A DNA stretch of 59,294 nt from Telmatospirillum sp. (GCA_031291415.1 JARLJB010000285.1:1-59294); one strand, 5' to 3'. Positions 43,154 to 54,403 are shown, counted from the stretch's first letter. The notes: generated from the letters alone by a model not told the origin. Numbers and translations: made by a program.

Positions 43154-44557
43154 CTAATTCCCCACCGTCAAGGTGAAGGTTTCGCCACTCCGGCGAATGG
43201 TAATCGCCCAGCTCTTTGCCGACGCTCCGACGATCGCCTTGAGGTCCGCCACCGAGCCGATCGTCCGCCCATTGAGCTTGACGACCGCGTCGCCTGGCTG
43301 AAATTGTAGATGATTGGCTATCGTGCCCCGCTTCACCTGGATGATGGTCACGCCCGGCTCGACGCCAGACAGCCCCATCTCTTCGGCCAGCGCCGGATTC
43401 ATATTGGCGACGGTCGCTCCGGAAAACGGATTGTGTCCGCTGATCTCCGAGGTATCCCGCGGCGGAGTGTCCGGCGGGGGCTGCAACTTGGCCGTCACCG
43501 TCCGTTCCTGGCCGCCACGCGACACCGTCATCTGCGCCGATGTGCCGACAGTCAAAGTGGCGATCCTGAACCGTAACGCCTCCGGGTCATCGACCTCGTG
43601 GCCATTGACCGAGACAACCACGTCGCCCACCTTGATACCCGCCTGTTCGGCCGGACTTCCCGCTTGAACGCCATTGATCAGGACGCCGATCGGCCGGTTC
43701 AGCTGCAATGCCTGGAACATCTCCGATGTCACCGCCTGCCCGGTTGCGCCCAACCAGGGGCGGACAGCCTTGCCGCCGCTCGTAATGTTGGTCAACACCG
43801 CCTTGACCATCGTCGACGGAATGGCAAAGCCGATGCCGATCGATCCCCCACCTTGGCCGGACGAGTAGATGGCGCTGTTGACACCGATCAGCCGCCCCTG
43901 CAAATCGACCAGCGCCCCGCCGGAATTACCGGGGTTGATCGCCGCGTCGGTTTGAATAAAGGACCGGTAGTCCGCGCCGCCAACCGCCGTCCGCGCCAAG
44001 GCCGAAACGATACCCATGGTCACCGTTTGCCCAACGCCGAACGGATTGCCGATGGCCAGGACCAGATCCCCGACCTCCAAGGCGTCGGAATCCCCCAGCG
44101 GCAGCACCGGCAAACTCTGGTCTCCGGTATTGATCTTCAGGACGGCGAGGTCCGTCCGCTCGTCGGCACCAACGACTGTCGCCTCGAACTCGCGCCGATC
44201 GGCGAGCACCACGGTGATCTCGTCGGAGTCGCGAATAACGTGATTGTTGGTCACCACCGTGCCATCGGCCTTGACGATAACTCCCGATCCCAGAGACCGC
44301 TGCACCCGTTCCTGCGGCAATCCCATTTGGTTGCCAAAAAACTGGCGAAAAAACGGATCGGCAAACATCGGCGAAACGGTTCGCACCACCTTGCGCGTGT
44401 AGATGTTGACCACGGCCGGTGACACCTGTTTGACCACCGGCGCGAAACTCATCTGCACCTGTTCGCGCGACTGCGGCACGGTCTGGGCAAATGCCGGCAC
44501 GGCGCCGATAACAAAGAGGGTGAAGGCAAGAGCGGTCTTGAAGCGGCTTTGAGTCAT
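43154..44557 (-). CDS. Periplasmic DegP/DegQ-type serine protease (HtrA)
   Basis: 467 aa. A signal peptide (KTALAFTLFVIGAVPAFAQ) is followed by the trypsin-like domain with His106 (TNNHVI), Asp136 (RTDLAVL) and Ser212 (NPGNSGGAL), then two PDZ domains beginning near AVTSEMFQALQL and NMNPALAEEMGL. It degrades or holds misfolded envelope proteins. ATG 44557 is used because the signal peptide starts there and AAGG precedes it. It heads a minus-strand group that continues with rarA. Confidence 0.93.
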   Translation of the reverse strand: MTQSRFKTALAFTLFVIGAVPAFAQTVPQSREQVQMSFAPVVKQVSPAVVNIYTRKVVRTVSPMFADPFFRQFFGNQMGLPQERVQRSLGSGVIVKADGTVVTNNHVIRDSDEITVVLADRREFEATVVGADERTDLAVLKINTGDQSLPVLPLGDSDALEVGDLVLAIGNPFGVGQTVTMGIVSALARTAVGGADYRSFIQTDAAINPGNSGGALVDLQGRLIGVNSAIYSSGQGGGSIGIGFAIPSTMVKAVLTNITSGGKAVRPWLGATGQAVTSEMFQALQLNRPIGVLINGVQAGSPAEQAGIKVGDVVVSVNGHEVDDPEALRFRIATLTVGTSAQMTVSRGGQERTVTAKLQPPPDTPPRDTSEISGHNPFSGATVANMNPALAEEMGLSGVEPGVTIIQVKRGTIANHLQFQPGDAVVKLNGRTIGSVADLKAIVGASAKSWAITIRRSGETFTLTVGN

Positions 44558-44761
44558 CAACGAAACCTTAAGGCAGTTCGGCAGCATCCAATCTTCGAAA
44601 GAATGCCATTCCTCGCCGTCTTGGCCGACAGATCCGGCCGTCCACATGCATGGACGAGACGACTGCGTTTGATCACACCGCTTCGATGCTGAGGGCAAGT
44701 CGATCTGCGGCGATCATCGAGTCACGGCAATCCTCCAGAAGCCGGCGAAGTGTAACACCCC

Positions 44762-44794
44762 AAAAGCAAAGAGGCAGCCCAAAGGACTGCCTCT
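44762..44794 (-). terminator. Rho-independent terminator ending the ribosomal supercluster
   Basis: AGAGGCAGCCC pairs with GGACTGCCTCT (one mismatch) around AAA. On the minus strand the stem runs into TTGCTTTTG, 25 bases after the rplQ stop. Confidence 0.8.
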
Positions 44795-44819
44795 GCTGTC
44801 TCGTCGAACGACCGGCTGG

Positions 44820-45242
44820 CTATTCGGCGGTCTCTTCCTCAGCGACAACCTGCACCGGGCCGCTATCCAACCCCTTGGCGGCGGGATCGCGATCAACCAG
44901 CTCGATAATCGCCATCGGTGCCGAATCGCCATAGCGGAAACCGGCCTTCAGCACGCGGGTGTAGCCGCCGTTGCGGGTCTTGTAGCGTTCCGCAATCGTC
45001 GTAAACAGCTTGCCGACGATCTTCTCATCCTTGATAAGCGACAACGCCTGACGACGAGCGTGCAGGTCGCCGCGCTTGCCCAGAGTGATGAGCTTCTCGG
45101 CAACCGGACGCAGGTCTTTAGCTTTCGGCAAGGTCGTTTTGATCTGCTCGTGCTTGATCAAAGCATGGGCCAAAGCGCTGAACAGCGCCTTACGCGCGGT
45201 GCTGGTCCGGTTAAGCTTACGGCCACTCATACCATGACGCAT
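44820..45242 (-). CDS. rplQ: 50S ribosomal protein L17
   Basis: 140 aa. [20 protein letters not shown] is the standard L17 start, followed by [25 protein letters not shown] 45242 is chosen on this basis. It is the last gene of the alpha operon, 124 bases after rpoA, and the terminator follows. The acidic tail VVAEEETAE is common in alphaproteobacteria. Confidence 0.97.
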   Translation of the reverse strand: MRHGMSGRKLNRTSTARKALFSALAHALIKHEQIKTTLPKAKDLRPVAEKLITLGKRGDLHARRQALSLIKDEKIVGKLFTTIAERYKTRNGGYTRVLKAGFRYGDSAPMAIIELVDRDPAAKGLDSGPVQVVAEEETAE

Positions 45243-45330
45243 CTCATTGTCTCCTCTGGGCTTGGTGTCGCGCACGACACCGATAAAAAAGACCCGCCGC
45301 CGCGGATATCCATGAACGGCGGGACATATG

Positions 45331-45356
45331 TGGCACCGGCGTTCCCGCCGGTGCCA
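45331..45356. other. Stem-loop between rpoA and rplQ
   Basis: TGGCACCGGC and GCCGGTGCCA form a perfect 10-bp stem with loop GTTCCC. No T-run follows. It may be a processing or attenuation site separating rpoA from rplQ messages. Confidence 0.5.
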
Positions 45357-45365
45357 TTTGTTAGA

Positions 45366-46382
45366 TCAGTAGGGTTCTTCCAACTTCTTGGCCAGCTCTT
45401 CGATGTTTTCCGGCGGCCAATTGGGAATTTCCATACCGAGATGAAGCCCCATCTGAGACAACACCTCTTTGATCTCGTTCAACGACTTGCGACCGAAATT
45501 CGGCGTCCGCAGCATCTCGGCTTCGGTCTTCTGAACCAGATCGCCGATGTAGATGATGTTGTCGTTCTTGAGACAGTTGGCCGAACGGACCGACAATTCG
45601 AGCTCGTCGACCTTACGCAGCAGATTCTTATTGAACGGCAGCTCGTCCTTCTTCTCTTCCTCGGTCACCGCCTGCGGTTCCTCGAAGTTGATGAAGAGCT
45701 GCAGTTGGTCCTGCAGAATACGGGCTGCCAGCGCCACCGCGTCTTCCGGTGTCACCGCGCCATTGGTTTCAATGACCATTGACAGCTTGTCATAGTCGGT
45801 CACCTGGCCAACGCGGGTATTTTCCACCTTGTAGGCGATCTTGCGGACCGGCGAAAAAATCGCATCGATCGGAATAAGCGCGATCGGCGAATCTTCCGGA
45901 CGGTTCTGCGATGCCGGCACGTAGCCCTTACCGCTTTCGACCGTCAGTTCCATGGTGAGCGACGCGCCCTGGTCCAGCGTGCACAACACCAGCTCCGGAT
46001 CCATGACCTCAATGTCATGGCCAGTCTCAATCATGCCGGCGGTGACTTCGCCAGCTCCCGTCGCCCGCAGCGTCATCCGCTTCGGGCCTTCGCCATGCAT
46101 CCGCAGGCCAAGCGTCTTGATGTTCAAAATGATGTCGGTGACATCTTCCCGAACACCGGGGATCGACGAGAACTCGTGAAGCACGCCATCGATATGAATC
46201 GCCGTCACCGCTGCACCCTGCAACGAAGACAACAACACCCGACGAAGGGCATTACCAAGGGTAAGACCGAAACCGCGTTCCAGCGGTTCTGCAACCACCG
46301 TAGCGGCACGCGCGGCGTTGGCGCCGGGCTCAATATTAAGCTTGTTCGGTTTGATCAGTTCCTGCCAGTTACGTTGAATCAC
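45366..46382 (-). CDS. rpoA: DNA-directed RNA polymerase subunit alpha
   Basis: 338 aa. The N-terminal assembly domain has [21 protein letters not shown]; the C-terminal DNA- and activator-binding domain has [15 protein letters not shown] and [17 protein letters not shown]. It dimerises and nucleates RNA polymerase. Its place between rpsK and rplQ is canonical. Confidence 0.98.
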   Translation of the reverse strand: MIQRNWQELIKPNKLNIEPGANAARAATVVAEPLERGFGLTLGNALRRVLLSSLQGAAVTAIHIDGVLHEFSSIPGVREDVTDIILNIKTLGLRMHGEGPKRMTLRATGAGEVTAGMIETGHDIEVMDPELVLCTLDQGASLTMELTVESGKGYVPASQNRPEDSPIALIPIDAIFSPVRKIAYKVENTRVGQVTDYDKLSMVIETNGAVTPEDAVALAARILQDQLQLFINFEEPQAVTEEEKKDELPFNKNLLRKVDELELSVRSANCLKNDNIIYIGDLVQKTEAEMLRTPNFGRKSLNEIKEVLSQMGLHLGMEIPNWPPENIEELAKKLEEPY

Positions 46383-46492
46383 GAGCGTGACCTCTTGGCT
46401 TCAGAACGGCAGACGAGCGCCGTGTTCTCTGCAACGACACAACCGCCGACCCAATCGGACCGGCGGCGTGCCAGGGAAAATCGCAATAGACC

Positions 46493-46885
46493 TCAGACGC
46501 GACGACGCTTGCGCGGACGGCAACCGTTGTGCGGGATCGGTGTCACGTCGCGAATGGACGTGATGGCAAAACCGACGGTCTGCAAGGCGCGCAAAGCGGA
46601 CTCACGCCCGGCGCCAGGCCCCTTGACCTCCACCTCGAGGGTCCGCATTCCATGCTCCGACGCCTTACGGCCGGCATCTTCCGCGGCCACCTGCGCTGCA
46701 TAGGGAGTGGACTTACGCGAGCCCTTGAACCCCTGCATGCCCGACGACGACCAGGCAATCGTGTTGCCCTGCGCATCGGTGATGGTGATCATGGTGTTGT
46801 TGAACGTGGCATTCACATGCGCCACGCCCGAGGTGATGTTCTTACGTTCGCGCCGGCGCGGACGCTGAGCAACTGCCTTGGCCAT
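46493..46885 (-). CDS. rpsK: 30S ribosomal protein S11
   Basis: 130 aa. It begins [20 protein letters not shown] and contains [16 protein letters not shown] and the C-terminal [20 protein letters not shown]. It sits on the 30S platform near the E site. ATG 46885, one base past the rpsM stop at 46887, gives the family length; longer in-frame starts lie inside rpsM. Confidence 0.97.
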   Translation of the reverse strand: MAKAVAQRPRRRERKNITSGVAHVNATFNNTMITITDAQGNTIAWSSSGMQGFKGSRKSTPYAAQVAAEDAGRKASEHGMRTLEVEVKGPGAGRESALRALQTVGFAITSIRDVTPIPHNGCRPRKRRRV

Positions 46886-46886
46886 A

Positions 46887-47264
46887 TTACTTCGTAACCT
46901 TCTTCTTGCCGGCGATCGGCTTGGCCGGACCCTTGCGAGTGCGGGCGTTGGTGTGAGTGCGCTGACCGTGAACGGGCAGACCACGGCGATGCCGAAGACC
47001 ACGGTAACAACCGAGATCCATCAGCCGCTTAATGTTCATCGCGACTTCACGACGAAGATCGCCCTCGACATGATATTCATGATCGATCAGCTCGCGGATC
47101 TTCAGAACCTCATCGTCCGAAAGCTGGTTAACCCGCTTTGCCTCCGGAATGCCGACCTTATCGACGATTTGCTGCGCCTTTGCGCGGCCAATCCCGTGAA
47201 TATAGGTCAGCGCGATCAGCACCCGCTTATTGGTCGGGATGTTAACGCCAGCGATACGCGCCAA
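46887..47264 (-). CDS. rpsM: 30S ribosomal protein S13
   Basis: 125 aa. [20 protein letters not shown], the H2TH part [16 protein letters not shown], and the tail [20 protein letters not shown] are standard. It bridges the 30S head to L5. It follows adk, without the intervening rpmJ found in many bacteria (rpmJ is at 14598 here). Confidence 0.97.
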   Translation of the reverse strand: MARIAGVNIPTNKRVLIALTYIHGIGRAKAQQIVDKVGIPEAKRVNQLSDDEVLKIRELIDHEYHVEGDLRREVAMNIKRLMDLGCYRGLRHRRGLPVHGQRTHTNARTRKGPAKPIAGKKKVTK

Positions 47265-47362
47265 GGCTGCTTACTCCTTAAACTCGAAACACACAAGACA
47301 AAGCACCCAGCTCGCAGCCGGGAATCCGAAGGTGCGCGATTATAGGGCGATTCATTGCCCTG

Positions 47363-48022
47363 TCAACCGACCGATGCACCTTCGACGATCTCTTTCAGTC
47401 GTTTCGTCACTTCCGCGATTGGCAGAGTGCCGTCGACTACTTTCAACACGCCCTTCTTCTCATAGAACGGAAGGATAGGCGCGGTTTGGGCATGGTATGC
47501 GTCCAACCTGGACCGCACGGTCTCGGCATTGTCGTCGGCACGACGTGTGAATTCTGTGCTTCCACAGGCATCGCACTTCCCATCAACCTTCGGCCGTTGG
47601 AATTTGTCGTGATAGCCGGCACCGCATTTCGAACAGGTAAAGCGACCGGTGATCCGTTCAAGGATCATGCTGTCGGGAACCCGCACTTCGATGGCCGCGT
47701 CAACGGCGATCGACTGTTTCGCCAACATCACATCCAGAGCCTCGGCCTGAGCCACGGTCCGCGGGAAACCATCCAGGATGAATCCCTTTCGGGCGTCGGG
47801 CTGGCCGATCCGCTCGGAAATGATGCCGATAACAATCTCATCGGAAACCAACTGGCCGGCGTCCATGACTGCCTTGGCCTTCTTGCCGATCTCGCTTCCA
47901 GACGCCACCGCCGCGCGCAACATGTCACCCGTCGACAGATGCGCCAGTTGATAGTCGTCCTGAAGCCTCTTGGCTTGCGTTCCCTTGCCGCCACCCGGCG
48001 GCCCCAACAGGATCAATCGCAT
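47363..48022 (-). CDS. adk: Adenylate kinase with zinc-binding lid
   Basis: 219 aa. It interconverts ATP + AMP and 2 ADP. P-loop GPPGGGKGT (7-15), [10 protein letters not shown] and the lid [10 protein letters not shown] ... CDACGS, with Cys130, 133, 150 and 153 forming a structural zinc site as in Gram-positive enzymes. The gene starts 2 bases after secY ends, as in classical spc operons. Confidence 0.96.
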   Translation of the reverse strand: MRLILLGPPGGGKGTQAKRLQDDYQLAHLSTGDMLRAAVASGSEIGKKAKAVMDAGQLVSDEIVIGIISERIGQPDARKGFILDGFPRTVAQAEALDVMLAKQSIAVDAAIEVRVPDSMILERITGRFTCSKCGAGYHDKFQRPKVDGKCDACGSTEFTRRADDNAETVRSRLDAYHAQTAPILPFYEKKGVLKVVDGTLPIAEVTKRLKEIVEGASVG

Positions 48023-48024
48023 GA

Positions 48025-49368
48025 TCAGCCTCGCCTTCCGCGCAGTTTGGCCTTCTTGATCAGGCCCTCATATTGGTGCGCCAGCAGGTGCGACTGAACC
48101 TGCGCCACCGTATCCATCGTCACCGTAACCACGATCAAAAGGCTGGTGCCGCCAAAATAGAAAGGCACCGAGAAACGACTGATCAGGATTTCCGGCAAAA
48201 TAGACAGACCAGCCAAATAGGCGGCACCAATCACCGTGAGACGCGTCAGAACAAAATCGAGATAGTCGGCGGTATTTTTTCCCGGCCGTATGCCCGGAAT
48301 AAAGCCGCCATGCTTCTTCAAATTGTCAGCGGTGTCGACCGGATTGAAAACGACCGCCGTATAGAAGAATGCGAAAAACACGATGAAGGCCAGGTAGAGC
48401 GCCAGGTAAAGAGGCTGCCCGCGTCCCAGCAGAGCTGTCACATATCCCAGCCATTCCGGTCCATTTCCCGACGCGAAGCCAGCGGCGGTGATCGGCATCA
48501 ACAAGATCGAGCTGGCGAAGATCGGCGGAATGACGCCCGACGTATTGAGCTTCAACGGCAGATGCGACGCCTCGCCGCCATACACCTTGTTCCCGACCTG
48601 GCGCTTCGGATATTGAACGATGATCCGGCGCTGCGCGCGTTCCACATAAACGATCAGCGCAACGATGCCGATAGCCATGACGATCAAGATCAGGATCACC
48701 ACCGCCGACAGTGCGCCGGTCCGCCCCATTTCCAGAGTACTGGCGATAGCGCGTGGCAGGTTGGCGACAATACCGGCGAAGATGATCAGTGACGTACCGT
48801 TGCCGACGCCCCGCGCGGTGATCTGCTCACCCAACCACATCAGGAACATCGTACCGCCGACCAGCGTCACCACTGTCGTGAATCGGAAGAACATGCCCGG
48901 ATCGAAAACCGCTGCGCCCCCCCGGCCCGTCATGCTCTCAAGACCGACGGCGATGCCGTAAGCCTGCACAGCGGCGATCAGGACGGTGGCGTAACGCGTA
49001 TATTGGTTGATCTTCTTGCGGCCCGACTCCCCTTCCTTCTTCATCGCTTCGAGAGAAGGAACCACGGTCGTCATCAGCTGCATGATAATCGAGGCCGAGA
49101 TGTAGGGCATGATGTTCAGCGCAAAGACGGTCATGCGCTGCAGCGCGCCGCCGGCGAACATATCGAACATGCCGAGGATTCCGCCTCCCGACCGTTCGAA
49201 CACCTCGGCCAGCACATGCGGATCAATGCCGGGCACGGGAATCCACGTCCCCAGGCGATAGACGATGAGCGCGGCCAAAGTAAACCAAATACGCTTCTTG
49301 AGCTCGGTCGCCTTGGCGAATACGCCAAGATTAAGATTGGCTGCGAGCTGCTCGGCGGCGGATGCCAT
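48025..49368 (-). CDS. secY: Protein translocase subunit SecY
   Basis: 447 aa with ten transmembrane helices, the central pore of the Sec translocon. [31 protein letters not shown], the plug region [14 protein letters not shown], and [17 protein letters not shown] are diagnostic. Follows rplO after 146 bases, a gap that contains no supported gene. Confidence 0.97.
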   Translation of the reverse strand: MASAAEQLAANLNLGVFAKATELKKRIWFTLAALIVYRLGTWIPVPGIDPHVLAEVFERSGGGILGMFDMFAGGALQRMTVFALNIMPYISASIIMQLMTTVVPSLEAMKKEGESGRKKINQYTRYATVLIAAVQAYGIAVGLESMTGRGGAAVFDPGMFFRFTTVVTLVGGTMFLMWLGEQITARGVGNGTSLIIFAGIVANLPRAIASTLEMGRTGALSAVVILILIVMAIGIVALIVYVERAQRRIIVQYPKRQVGNKVYGGEASHLPLKLNTSGVIPPIFASSILLMPITAAGFASGNGPEWLGYVTALLGRGQPLYLALYLAFIVFFAFFYTAVVFNPVDTADNLKKHGGFIPGIRPGKNTADYLDFVLTRLTVIGAAYLAGLSILPEILISRFSVPFYFGGTSLLIVVTVTMDTVAQVQSHLLAHQYEGLIKKAKLRGRRG

Positions 49369-49514
49369 GCCGTTCTCCGGACCTTAGTGGTTAAAGACCT
49401 GATGCTTCGATCCCTGACAACCTGTCAGGGCGTTACCACAATTCGATCAGTGGAGATCGCCCAGCGGCCTATGACGGGGCCGTTGGCCGACAACCATTTC
49501 GAACGTCAAAAACC

Positions 49515-50000
49515 TCAAGCCGCCGGTTTGGCGACCGGAGCAGCTTCCAGCACAACCACCGAACCACCGGCCTTCTCCACCGCGGCGCGAGCCGTCGGCG
49601 TCACGCCCGCAACCTCGATGGTCACCTTGCTGGTGAGTTCGCCGCGACCGAGCAGCCGGATGCCGCCCTTAGCCTGCGAAATCACACCGGCAGCCACCAA
49701 CACGGCCGCAGTAATGGTCTCGGTGATGGCAACCTTGCCCGAGGTGATGGCTGCCTGCAGGCGGTCGAGGTTGACCTCCGCATAGTCCACCCGAAACAGG
49801 TTCTTGAAGCCGCGCTTCGGCAAACGCCGATAGATCGGCATCTGGCCGCCTTCGAAGCCATTGATAGCCACGCCCGTACGCGACGACTGGCCCTTGACAC
49901 CGCGACCGGAGGTCTTGCCCTTGCCGGACCCGATGCCGCGGCCGACGCGCATACGCGCCTTACGGGCGCCAGCGTTATCGCGAAGATCGTTCAGTTTCAT
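49515..50000 (-). CDS. rplO: 50S ribosomal protein L15
   Basis: 161 aa. [40 protein letters not shown] and [15 protein letters not shown] are standard L15. The C-terminal alanine-rich tail is longer than in E. coli. A long 147-base spacer separates it from rpmD. Confidence 0.97.
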   Translation of the reverse strand: MKLNDLRDNAGARKARMRVGRGIGSGKGKTSGRGVKGQSSRTGVAINGFEGGQMPIYRRLPKRGFKNLFRVDYAEVNLDRLQAAITSGKVAITETITAAVLVAAGVISQAKGGIRLLGRGELTSKVTIEVAGVTPTARAAVEKAGGSVVVLEAAPVAKPAA

Positions 50001-50147
50001 TTTTCGTCCCTTCCGGCGGCCCGACCGCCTCGAAATCCTCTAGCCTTCGCCATCCGCTGCCCCGCCCAGTTCGGCAGGACGCCCTGTTGAGGACGCCCGC
50101 CGGTCCAGACAAGAACCGGCGGGCGGAGTGGCGGACCGGTTCCTTGA

Positions 50148-50354
50148 CTACGCCTCTTCGACGCGCAGCAGGTGGCGTACCTTGGCGATCATGCCGCGGA
50201 CCGCGGTCGTATCCTCAAGCTCGCGGGTGCGATACATCTTGTTGAGGCCGAGCCCCACCAGCGTCGCTTCCTGATCGGCCGGACGACCGATCGGGCTACC
50301 GATCTGCGTCACCTTGACCGTCTTCTTGCCGGCTGCAGTTGCATTCTTCGCCAT
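50148..50354 (-). CDS. rpmD: 50S ribosomal protein L30
   Basis: 68 aa. [20 protein letters not shown] and [20 protein letters not shown] identify L30. Two in-frame ATGs exist; the second (50354) lies 8 bases after AAGGAG, while the first (50360) overlaps the rpsE stop and is only 2 bases from it, so the second is chosen. Confidence 0.95.
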   Translation of the reverse strand: MAKNATAAGKKTVKVTQIGSPIGRPADQEATLVGLGLNKMYRTRELEDTTAVRGMIAKVRHLLRVEEA

Positions 50355-50359
50355 GGCCA

Positions 50360-50995
50360 TCACTCCTTGGCAGCGGCAGCGGCCGCCCCGTCACGACGAC
50401 TGACGATCTCACCGACCTTCTTGCCACGCTTGGCGGCAATGGCTCGCGGGCTCGACACATTGACCAGGGCGTCGAACGTTGCCTTGATCATATTGTGCGG
50501 GTTGGACGTGCCAATGCATTTGGCAACCACGTCCTGCACCCCCATAGTCTCGAACACGGCGCGCATCGGGCCACCGGCGATGATTCCGGTACCTGCTGGA
50601 GCCGCGCGCAGGACCACCCGTCCGGCGCCAAAGTGCCCTTGGGCGTCGTGGTGCAACGTCCGCCCTTCGCGCAGGGCGACGCGGATCATATTGCGCTTGG
50701 CCTGATCGGTCGCCTTGCGAATTGCCTCCGGCACTTCGCGGGCCTTACCGGACCCATAGCCGACACGGCCTTTTTCATCACCCACAACCACCAGCGCGGC
50801 AAAAGCGAACCGGCGTCCGCCCTTCACCACTTTGGCAACACGGTTGATGTGGACCAGTTTGTCGACGATGTCGCTTTCTTCCCGCTCTCGCGAGTTCTGG
50901 TTATCAGGACCACGACCGCGGCCCCGGTCGGAGCGCTCGCCGCGTTCGCCGCGGCTCGGCCGGTCGCTGCGCTCAGCGTTCGGTGTACGTGCCAT
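50360..50995 (-). CDS. rpsE: 30S ribosomal protein S5
   Basis: 211 aa, longer than E. coli S5 because of an Arg/Gly/Asp-rich N-terminal extension (residues about 8-33) found in alphaproteobacteria. The core has [39 protein letters not shown] and [22 protein letters not shown] 50995 follows AAAGGGG; a TTG two codons earlier is less likely. Confidence 0.96.
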   Translation of the reverse strand: MARTPNAERSDRPSRGERGERSDRGRGRGPDNQNSREREESDIVDKLVHINRVAKVVKGGRRFAFAALVVVGDEKGRVGYGSGKAREVPEAIRKATDQAKRNMIRVALREGRTLHHDAQGHFGAGRVVLRAAPAGTGIIAGGPMRAVFETMGVQDVVAKCIGTSNPHNMIKATFDALVNVSSPRAIAAKRGKKVGEIVSRRDGAAAAAAKE

Positions 50996-51009
50996 TTTCA
51001 ATGACCCCT

Positions 51010-51372
51010 TTAGAACGACAGCCCGCCTTCGCGGGCGGCATCGGCCAGGGCCTTAACCCGACCATGATAAATATAGCCCCCGCGGTCGAACACCACCTCA
51101 GTGATGCCAGCCTTGACGGCGCGTTCGGCAATCAGCTTGCCAACGCGAGCCGCCGCAGCGGTGTCGGCGCCCGTCTTCAGCCCATCTTTCAACTCGGTAT
51201 CGACTGACGACGCGGCAACCAACGTGGCTCCCTTGGCATCATCGATAATCTGAGCGTAGATATGCTTGGACGAACGAAAAACCGACAGACGTGGGCGCCC
51301 GCCACCCTTCTTCCGAAGGGCGATACGGTTGCGCCGCTGACGGCGCAGGAAAAGTTCTTTCGGCGACAACAT
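51010..51372 (-). CDS. rplR: 50S ribosomal protein L18
   Basis: 120 aa. [39 protein letters not shown] and [20 protein letters not shown] are the normal L18 landmarks; it binds 5S rRNA. Nine bases after rplF. Confidence 0.97.
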   Translation of the reverse strand: MLSPKELFLRRQRRNRIALRKKGGGRPRLSVFRSSKHIYAQIIDDAKGATLVAASSVDTELKDGLKTGADTAAAARVGKLIAERAVKAGITEVVFDRGGYIYHGRVKALADAAREGGLSF

Positions 51373-51381
51373 GGCGCGGCC

Positions 51382-51915
51382 CTACTTCTTCTTGCCTTCC
51401 TTGCGGAGGATCGTTTCGGTCTCGTACTTGACACCCTTGCCTTTGTAAGGCTCGGGGCCGCGGTACGCACGGATCTCGGCGGCGATTTGGCCGACCCGCT
51501 GACTATCCTTACCAGTAATCGAGACGCTGGTGGGCTTCTCGCACTTGATAGTGACGTCTTCCGGGATCGGGTAGTTCACGTCATGCGAGAAACCGAGCTG
51601 CAACTGCAGGACCTTGCCCTGCACCGCGGCACGATAACCGACGCCGTTGATCTCAAGATTAACGGTGAAGCCTTCGGACACGCCCTTGACCATATTGTTG
51701 ATCAAGGCCCGCGTGGTGCCCCACATCATGCGCGAACGCTTGGTGGTGCCAGTGGGCTTCACCCAAACCTGATTGCCGTCCAGGGAGGCTTCCACGTCAT
51801 CGGTAAGCTTAAGCGCCGAAACGCCCAGCTTGCCTTTTACGGAAACCTCGCCCCCGCCGACGGTGACGGTGACGCCGTTTGGCACCACCACCGGATATTT
51901 ACCGACTCGCGACAT
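51382..51915 (-). CDS. rplF: 50S ribosomal protein L6
   Basis: 177 aa. MSRVGKYPVVVPNGVTVTVG, TTRALINNMVKGVSEGFTVN and the C-terminal RGPEPYKGKGVKYETETILR are typical. AGGAGCG precedes the ATG. It lies near the factor-binding stalk base. Confidence 0.97.
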   Translation of the reverse strand: MSRVGKYPVVVPNGVTVTVGGGEVSVKGKLGVSALKLTDDVEASLDGNQVWVKPTGTTKRSRMMWGTTRALINNMVKGVSEGFTVNLEINGVGYRAAVQGKVLQLQLGFSHDVNYPIPEDVTIKCEKPTSVSITGKDSQRVGQIAAEIRAYRGPEPYKGKGVKYETETILRKEGKKK

Positions 51916-51927
51916 CTCGAGGCGCTC

Positions 51928-52323
51928 CTAGAACACTTTGCAGAGGACCTCGCCGCCAACATTGGCAGCGCGGGCCTCGGCGTCGGACATCACACCGCGG
52001 GGCGTCGACAGGATCGAGATACCCAACCCGTTCGAGACCTTCGGCAGGTCCTTGATCCTTGAATAGACACGGCGGCCGGGCTTGGAAATACGCGAAATCT
52101 CGCGAATTACCGCCGTACCTTCGTGGTATTTGAGCTCAATCGTCAGCTCGGCAATACCGGCACGGACATCGGCCTGACTGTAGCCACGGATATAGCCTTC
52201 GCGCTTCAAAACCTCGAGCACGTTGGCACGGAGACGGGACGCCGGAGCGGTCACGCTGGCCTTTTTGGCGAGCTGACCATTACGGATGCGCGTCAGCATA
52301 TCCCCAAGGGGATCGGTCATCAT
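51928..52323 (-). CDS. rpsH: 30S ribosomal protein S8
   Basis: 131 aa from the first of two adjacent ATGs; GGAG is 9 bases before it. [20 protein letters not shown] and the C-terminal [20 protein letters not shown] identify S8. In many bacteria it also regulates spc operon translation through rplE mRNA; not testable here. Confidence 0.97.
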   Translation of the reverse strand: MMTDPLGDMLTRIRNGQLAKKASVTAPASRLRANVLEVLKREGYIRGYSQADVRAGIAELTIELKYHEGTAVIREISRISKPGRRVYSRIKDLPKVSNGLGISILSTPRGVMSDAEARAANVGGEVLCKVF

Positions 52324-52335
52324 CTTCGGCGTCTC

Positions 52336-52641
52336 CTACCAGCTCGACTTAACCATACCGGGGATCTGGCCCTTAGAGCCAAGTTCCCGCAGCTGGATAC
52401 GGCACAGTTTAAATTTACGGTAATTACCGCGGGGACGACCCGTTATAGCGCAGCGCAGACGGACACGCGTCGCTGACGAGTTGCGAGGCAACTCGGCCAG
52501 TTTCACTGCCGCCTCGAAACGCTCTTCGAGGGTCACTGTTTGGTTCATAACGACGGCCTTCAGCTTAGCGCGGCGGTTCGCGTACTGCTTGGCCAGCTTC
52601 TCGCGCTTCTTGTTGCGCTCGACGGAGCTAGTTTTTGCCAT
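52336..52641 (-). CDS. rpsN: 30S ribosomal protein S14, zinc-free form
   Basis: 101 aa. [40 protein letters not shown] and [20 protein letters not shown] show the long form without the two CxxC zinc motifs. Sits between rplE and rpsH as usual. Confidence 0.97.
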   Translation of the reverse strand: MAKTSSVERNKKREKLAKQYANRRAKLKAVVMNQTVTLEERFEAAVKLAELPRNSSATRVRLRCAITGRPRGNYRKFKLCRIQLRELGSKGQIPGMVKSSW

Positions 52642-52665
52642 TGCCTTACTTTCTCTCCAACCGGC

Positions 52666-53208
52666 TTAACCGACGAACGGCATTTCGAATGCCTTGAGAA
52701 GCGCCTTGCACTCCTCGTCCGACTTGGCCGAAGTCACGAACACGATGTCCATTCCACGCACGCGATCGACGCGGTCGTAGTTGATCTCCGGGAACACCAA
52801 CTGTTCCTTGAGGCCGAGCGCATAGTTTCCGCGCCCGTCGAAGCTCTTGCTGTTAAGGCCCCGGAAATCGCGGACACGCGGCAAAGCAATGGTGATCAGC
52901 CGGTCGAAGAACTCATACATGCGTTCCTTGCGGAGCGTCACTTTACAGCCCACCACCTGGTTCTCACGCAGCTTGAAGCCCGCGATAGAAGTCTTCGCCT
53001 TGGTAACCACCGGCTTCTGACCGGCGATCGCCGTCAGGTCGGTCAAGGCACCCTCGATCTTCTTCGCATCCTGAGCGGCTTCACCGACGCCCATATTAAC
53101 GACGATCTTCTCGAGCCGCGGGACCTGCATGGGGTTCGTATAGTTGAACTGCTCCTGCAGAGCTTTCCTCACGACGGTCTCGTAGTAGTCACGCAAACGC
53201 GCAGTCAT
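52666..53208 (-). CDS. rplE: 50S ribosomal protein L5
   Basis: 180 aa. [35 protein letters not shown] and [20 protein letters not shown] are standard; it contacts 5S rRNA and the 30S head protein S13. Start ATG 53208 directly after rplX. Confidence 0.97.
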   Translation of the reverse strand: MTARLRDYYETVVRKALQEQFNYTNPMQVPRLEKIVVNMGVGEAAQDAKKIEGALTDLTAIAGQKPVVTKAKTSIAGFKLRENQVVGCKVTLRKERMYEFFDRLITIALPRVRDFRGLNSKSFDGRGNYALGLKEQLVFPEINYDRVDRVRGMDIVFVTSAKSDEECKALLKAFEMPFVG

Positions 53209-53220
53209 GATCTATCCCCT

Positions 53221-53538
53221 TTACCGGTCGATCTGCTCGCCTGAACGGCGAGCGATGCGGACCTTGCGGCCATCTTCAAGCGTCTTGAAACCGACGCGGG
53301 TGGCGTTGCTGGTTTTGGGATCGATCAGCGCGACGTTCGACACGTGAATCGCCCCTTCCTGCTTGACCAAACCACCCTGGCTGGTCATCGAAGGTTTGCT
53401 GTGCTTGGTCAGCACGTTCACGCCCTGAACCACGACTCGACTATCTTGCGGCAGAACCCGAAGAACTTCGCCCTTCTTGCCCTTGTCCTTGCCGGCGATC
53501 ACGACAACCTGATCGCCCTTCTTCACCTTCGCGGCCAT
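53221..53538 (-). CDS. rplX: 50S ribosomal protein L24
   Basis: 105 aa with a KOW motif ([20 protein letters not shown]) and [14 protein letters not shown] 53538 overlaps the rplN stop (TGATG), giving translational coupling; the GTG one codon upstream is less likely. Confidence 0.96.
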   Translation of the reverse strand: MAAKVKKGDQVVVIAGKDKGKKGEVLRVLPQDSRVVVQGVNVLTKHSKPSMTSQGGLVKQEGAIHVSNVALIDPKTSNATRVGFKTLEDGRKVRIARRSGEQIDR

Positions 53539-53906
53539 CACAACACCTCAGGCGCCAGGGAGATGATCTTCATATACTTCTTCGCACGGAGCTCACGGGT
53601 CACCGGGCCAAAGATACGGGTGCCGATCGGCTCGCCCTGCTTATTGATCAGCACGGCGGCGTTACGGTCGAACCGGATGGCTGAGCCATCGGCCCGACGG
53701 ATCTCCTTGGCAGTCCGCACGATAACCGCACGATGAACGTCGCCTTTCTTGACACGACCCCGGGGGATCGCGTCCTTGATCGACACGACGATCACGTCGC
53801 CGACACCGGCGATCGTGCGATGGGAGCCGCCAAGAACCTTGATGCACTGCACCCGGCGGGCACCCGAATTATCGGCGACGTCCAGGTTGGTTTGCATCTG
53901 GATCAT
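53538..53906 (-). CDS. rplN: 50S ribosomal protein L14
   Basis: 122 aa. [40 protein letters not shown] and [20 protein letters not shown] are the standard sequence of L14, the 23S-bound protein at the subunit interface. Confidence 0.98.
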   Translation of the reverse strand: MIQMQTNLDVADNSGARRVQCIKVLGGSHRTIAGVGDVIVVSIKDAIPRGRVKKGDVHRAVIVRTAKEIRRADGSAIRFDRNAAVLINKQGEPIGTRIFGPVTRELRAKKYMKIISLAPEVL

Positions 53907-53941
53907 ATGCTTTTCCTTTCCTTGACTTTACGACCGGGCCT

Positions 53942-54187
53942 TTAGGCCACGACCGCGTCGTCGGGGATAACCGTCCAGCTCTTGTTCTTGGAGATCGGGC
54001 GGCATTCCTGAATGCGCACGACATCGCCGACTTTACAGCTGTTGGTTTCGTCATGGGCGGCGTACTTCTTCGACCGCCGGATGAATTTCTTATAAACGGG
54101 GTGCATCACGCGACGCTCGACACGGACCACGATGGTCTTGTCCATGGCGTCGGAGACCACCACGCCCTGCAAAATGCGCTTAGGCAT
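53942..54187 (-). CDS. rpsQ: 30S ribosomal protein S17
   Basis: 81 aa. [39 protein letters not shown] and [19 protein letters not shown] identify S17. ATG 54187, after AGGAGG, is chosen; an upstream in-frame ATG lies inside rpmC. Confidence 0.97.
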   Translation of the reverse strand: MPKRILQGVVVSDAMDKTIVVRVERRVMHPVYKKFIRRSKKYAAHDETNSCKVGDVVRIQECRPISKNKSWTVIPDDAVVA

Positions 54188-54200
54188 CGTCAAAAACCTC

Positions 54201-54401
54201 CTACACCGCGGCGCGGTTGCGTTCGCCGAGGATGGTCTTGATGGTCGCAATGTCGCGACGCACCTGACGTACCCGGGCAGTATTCTCCAGCTGGCCGGAT
54301 GCCCGCTGGAAACGCAGATTGAACTGTTCTTTCTTCAGCTCGAGAAGCTGTTCGTTCAACTGGTCGACAGTCTTCGCTCGAAGATCGGCGGCAGTCGTCA
54401 T
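54201..54401 (-). CDS. rpmC: 50S ribosomal protein L29
   Basis: 66 aa. [20 protein letters not shown] and [20 protein letters not shown] are typical; it helps form the nascent chain exit site. ATG 54401 lies 7 bases after GGGGAGG and two bases past the rplP stop. Confidence 0.96.
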   Translation of the reverse strand: MTTAADLRAKTVDQLNEQLLELKKEQFNLRFQRASGQLENTARVRQVRRDIATIKTILGERNRAAV

Positions 54402-54403
54402 GA

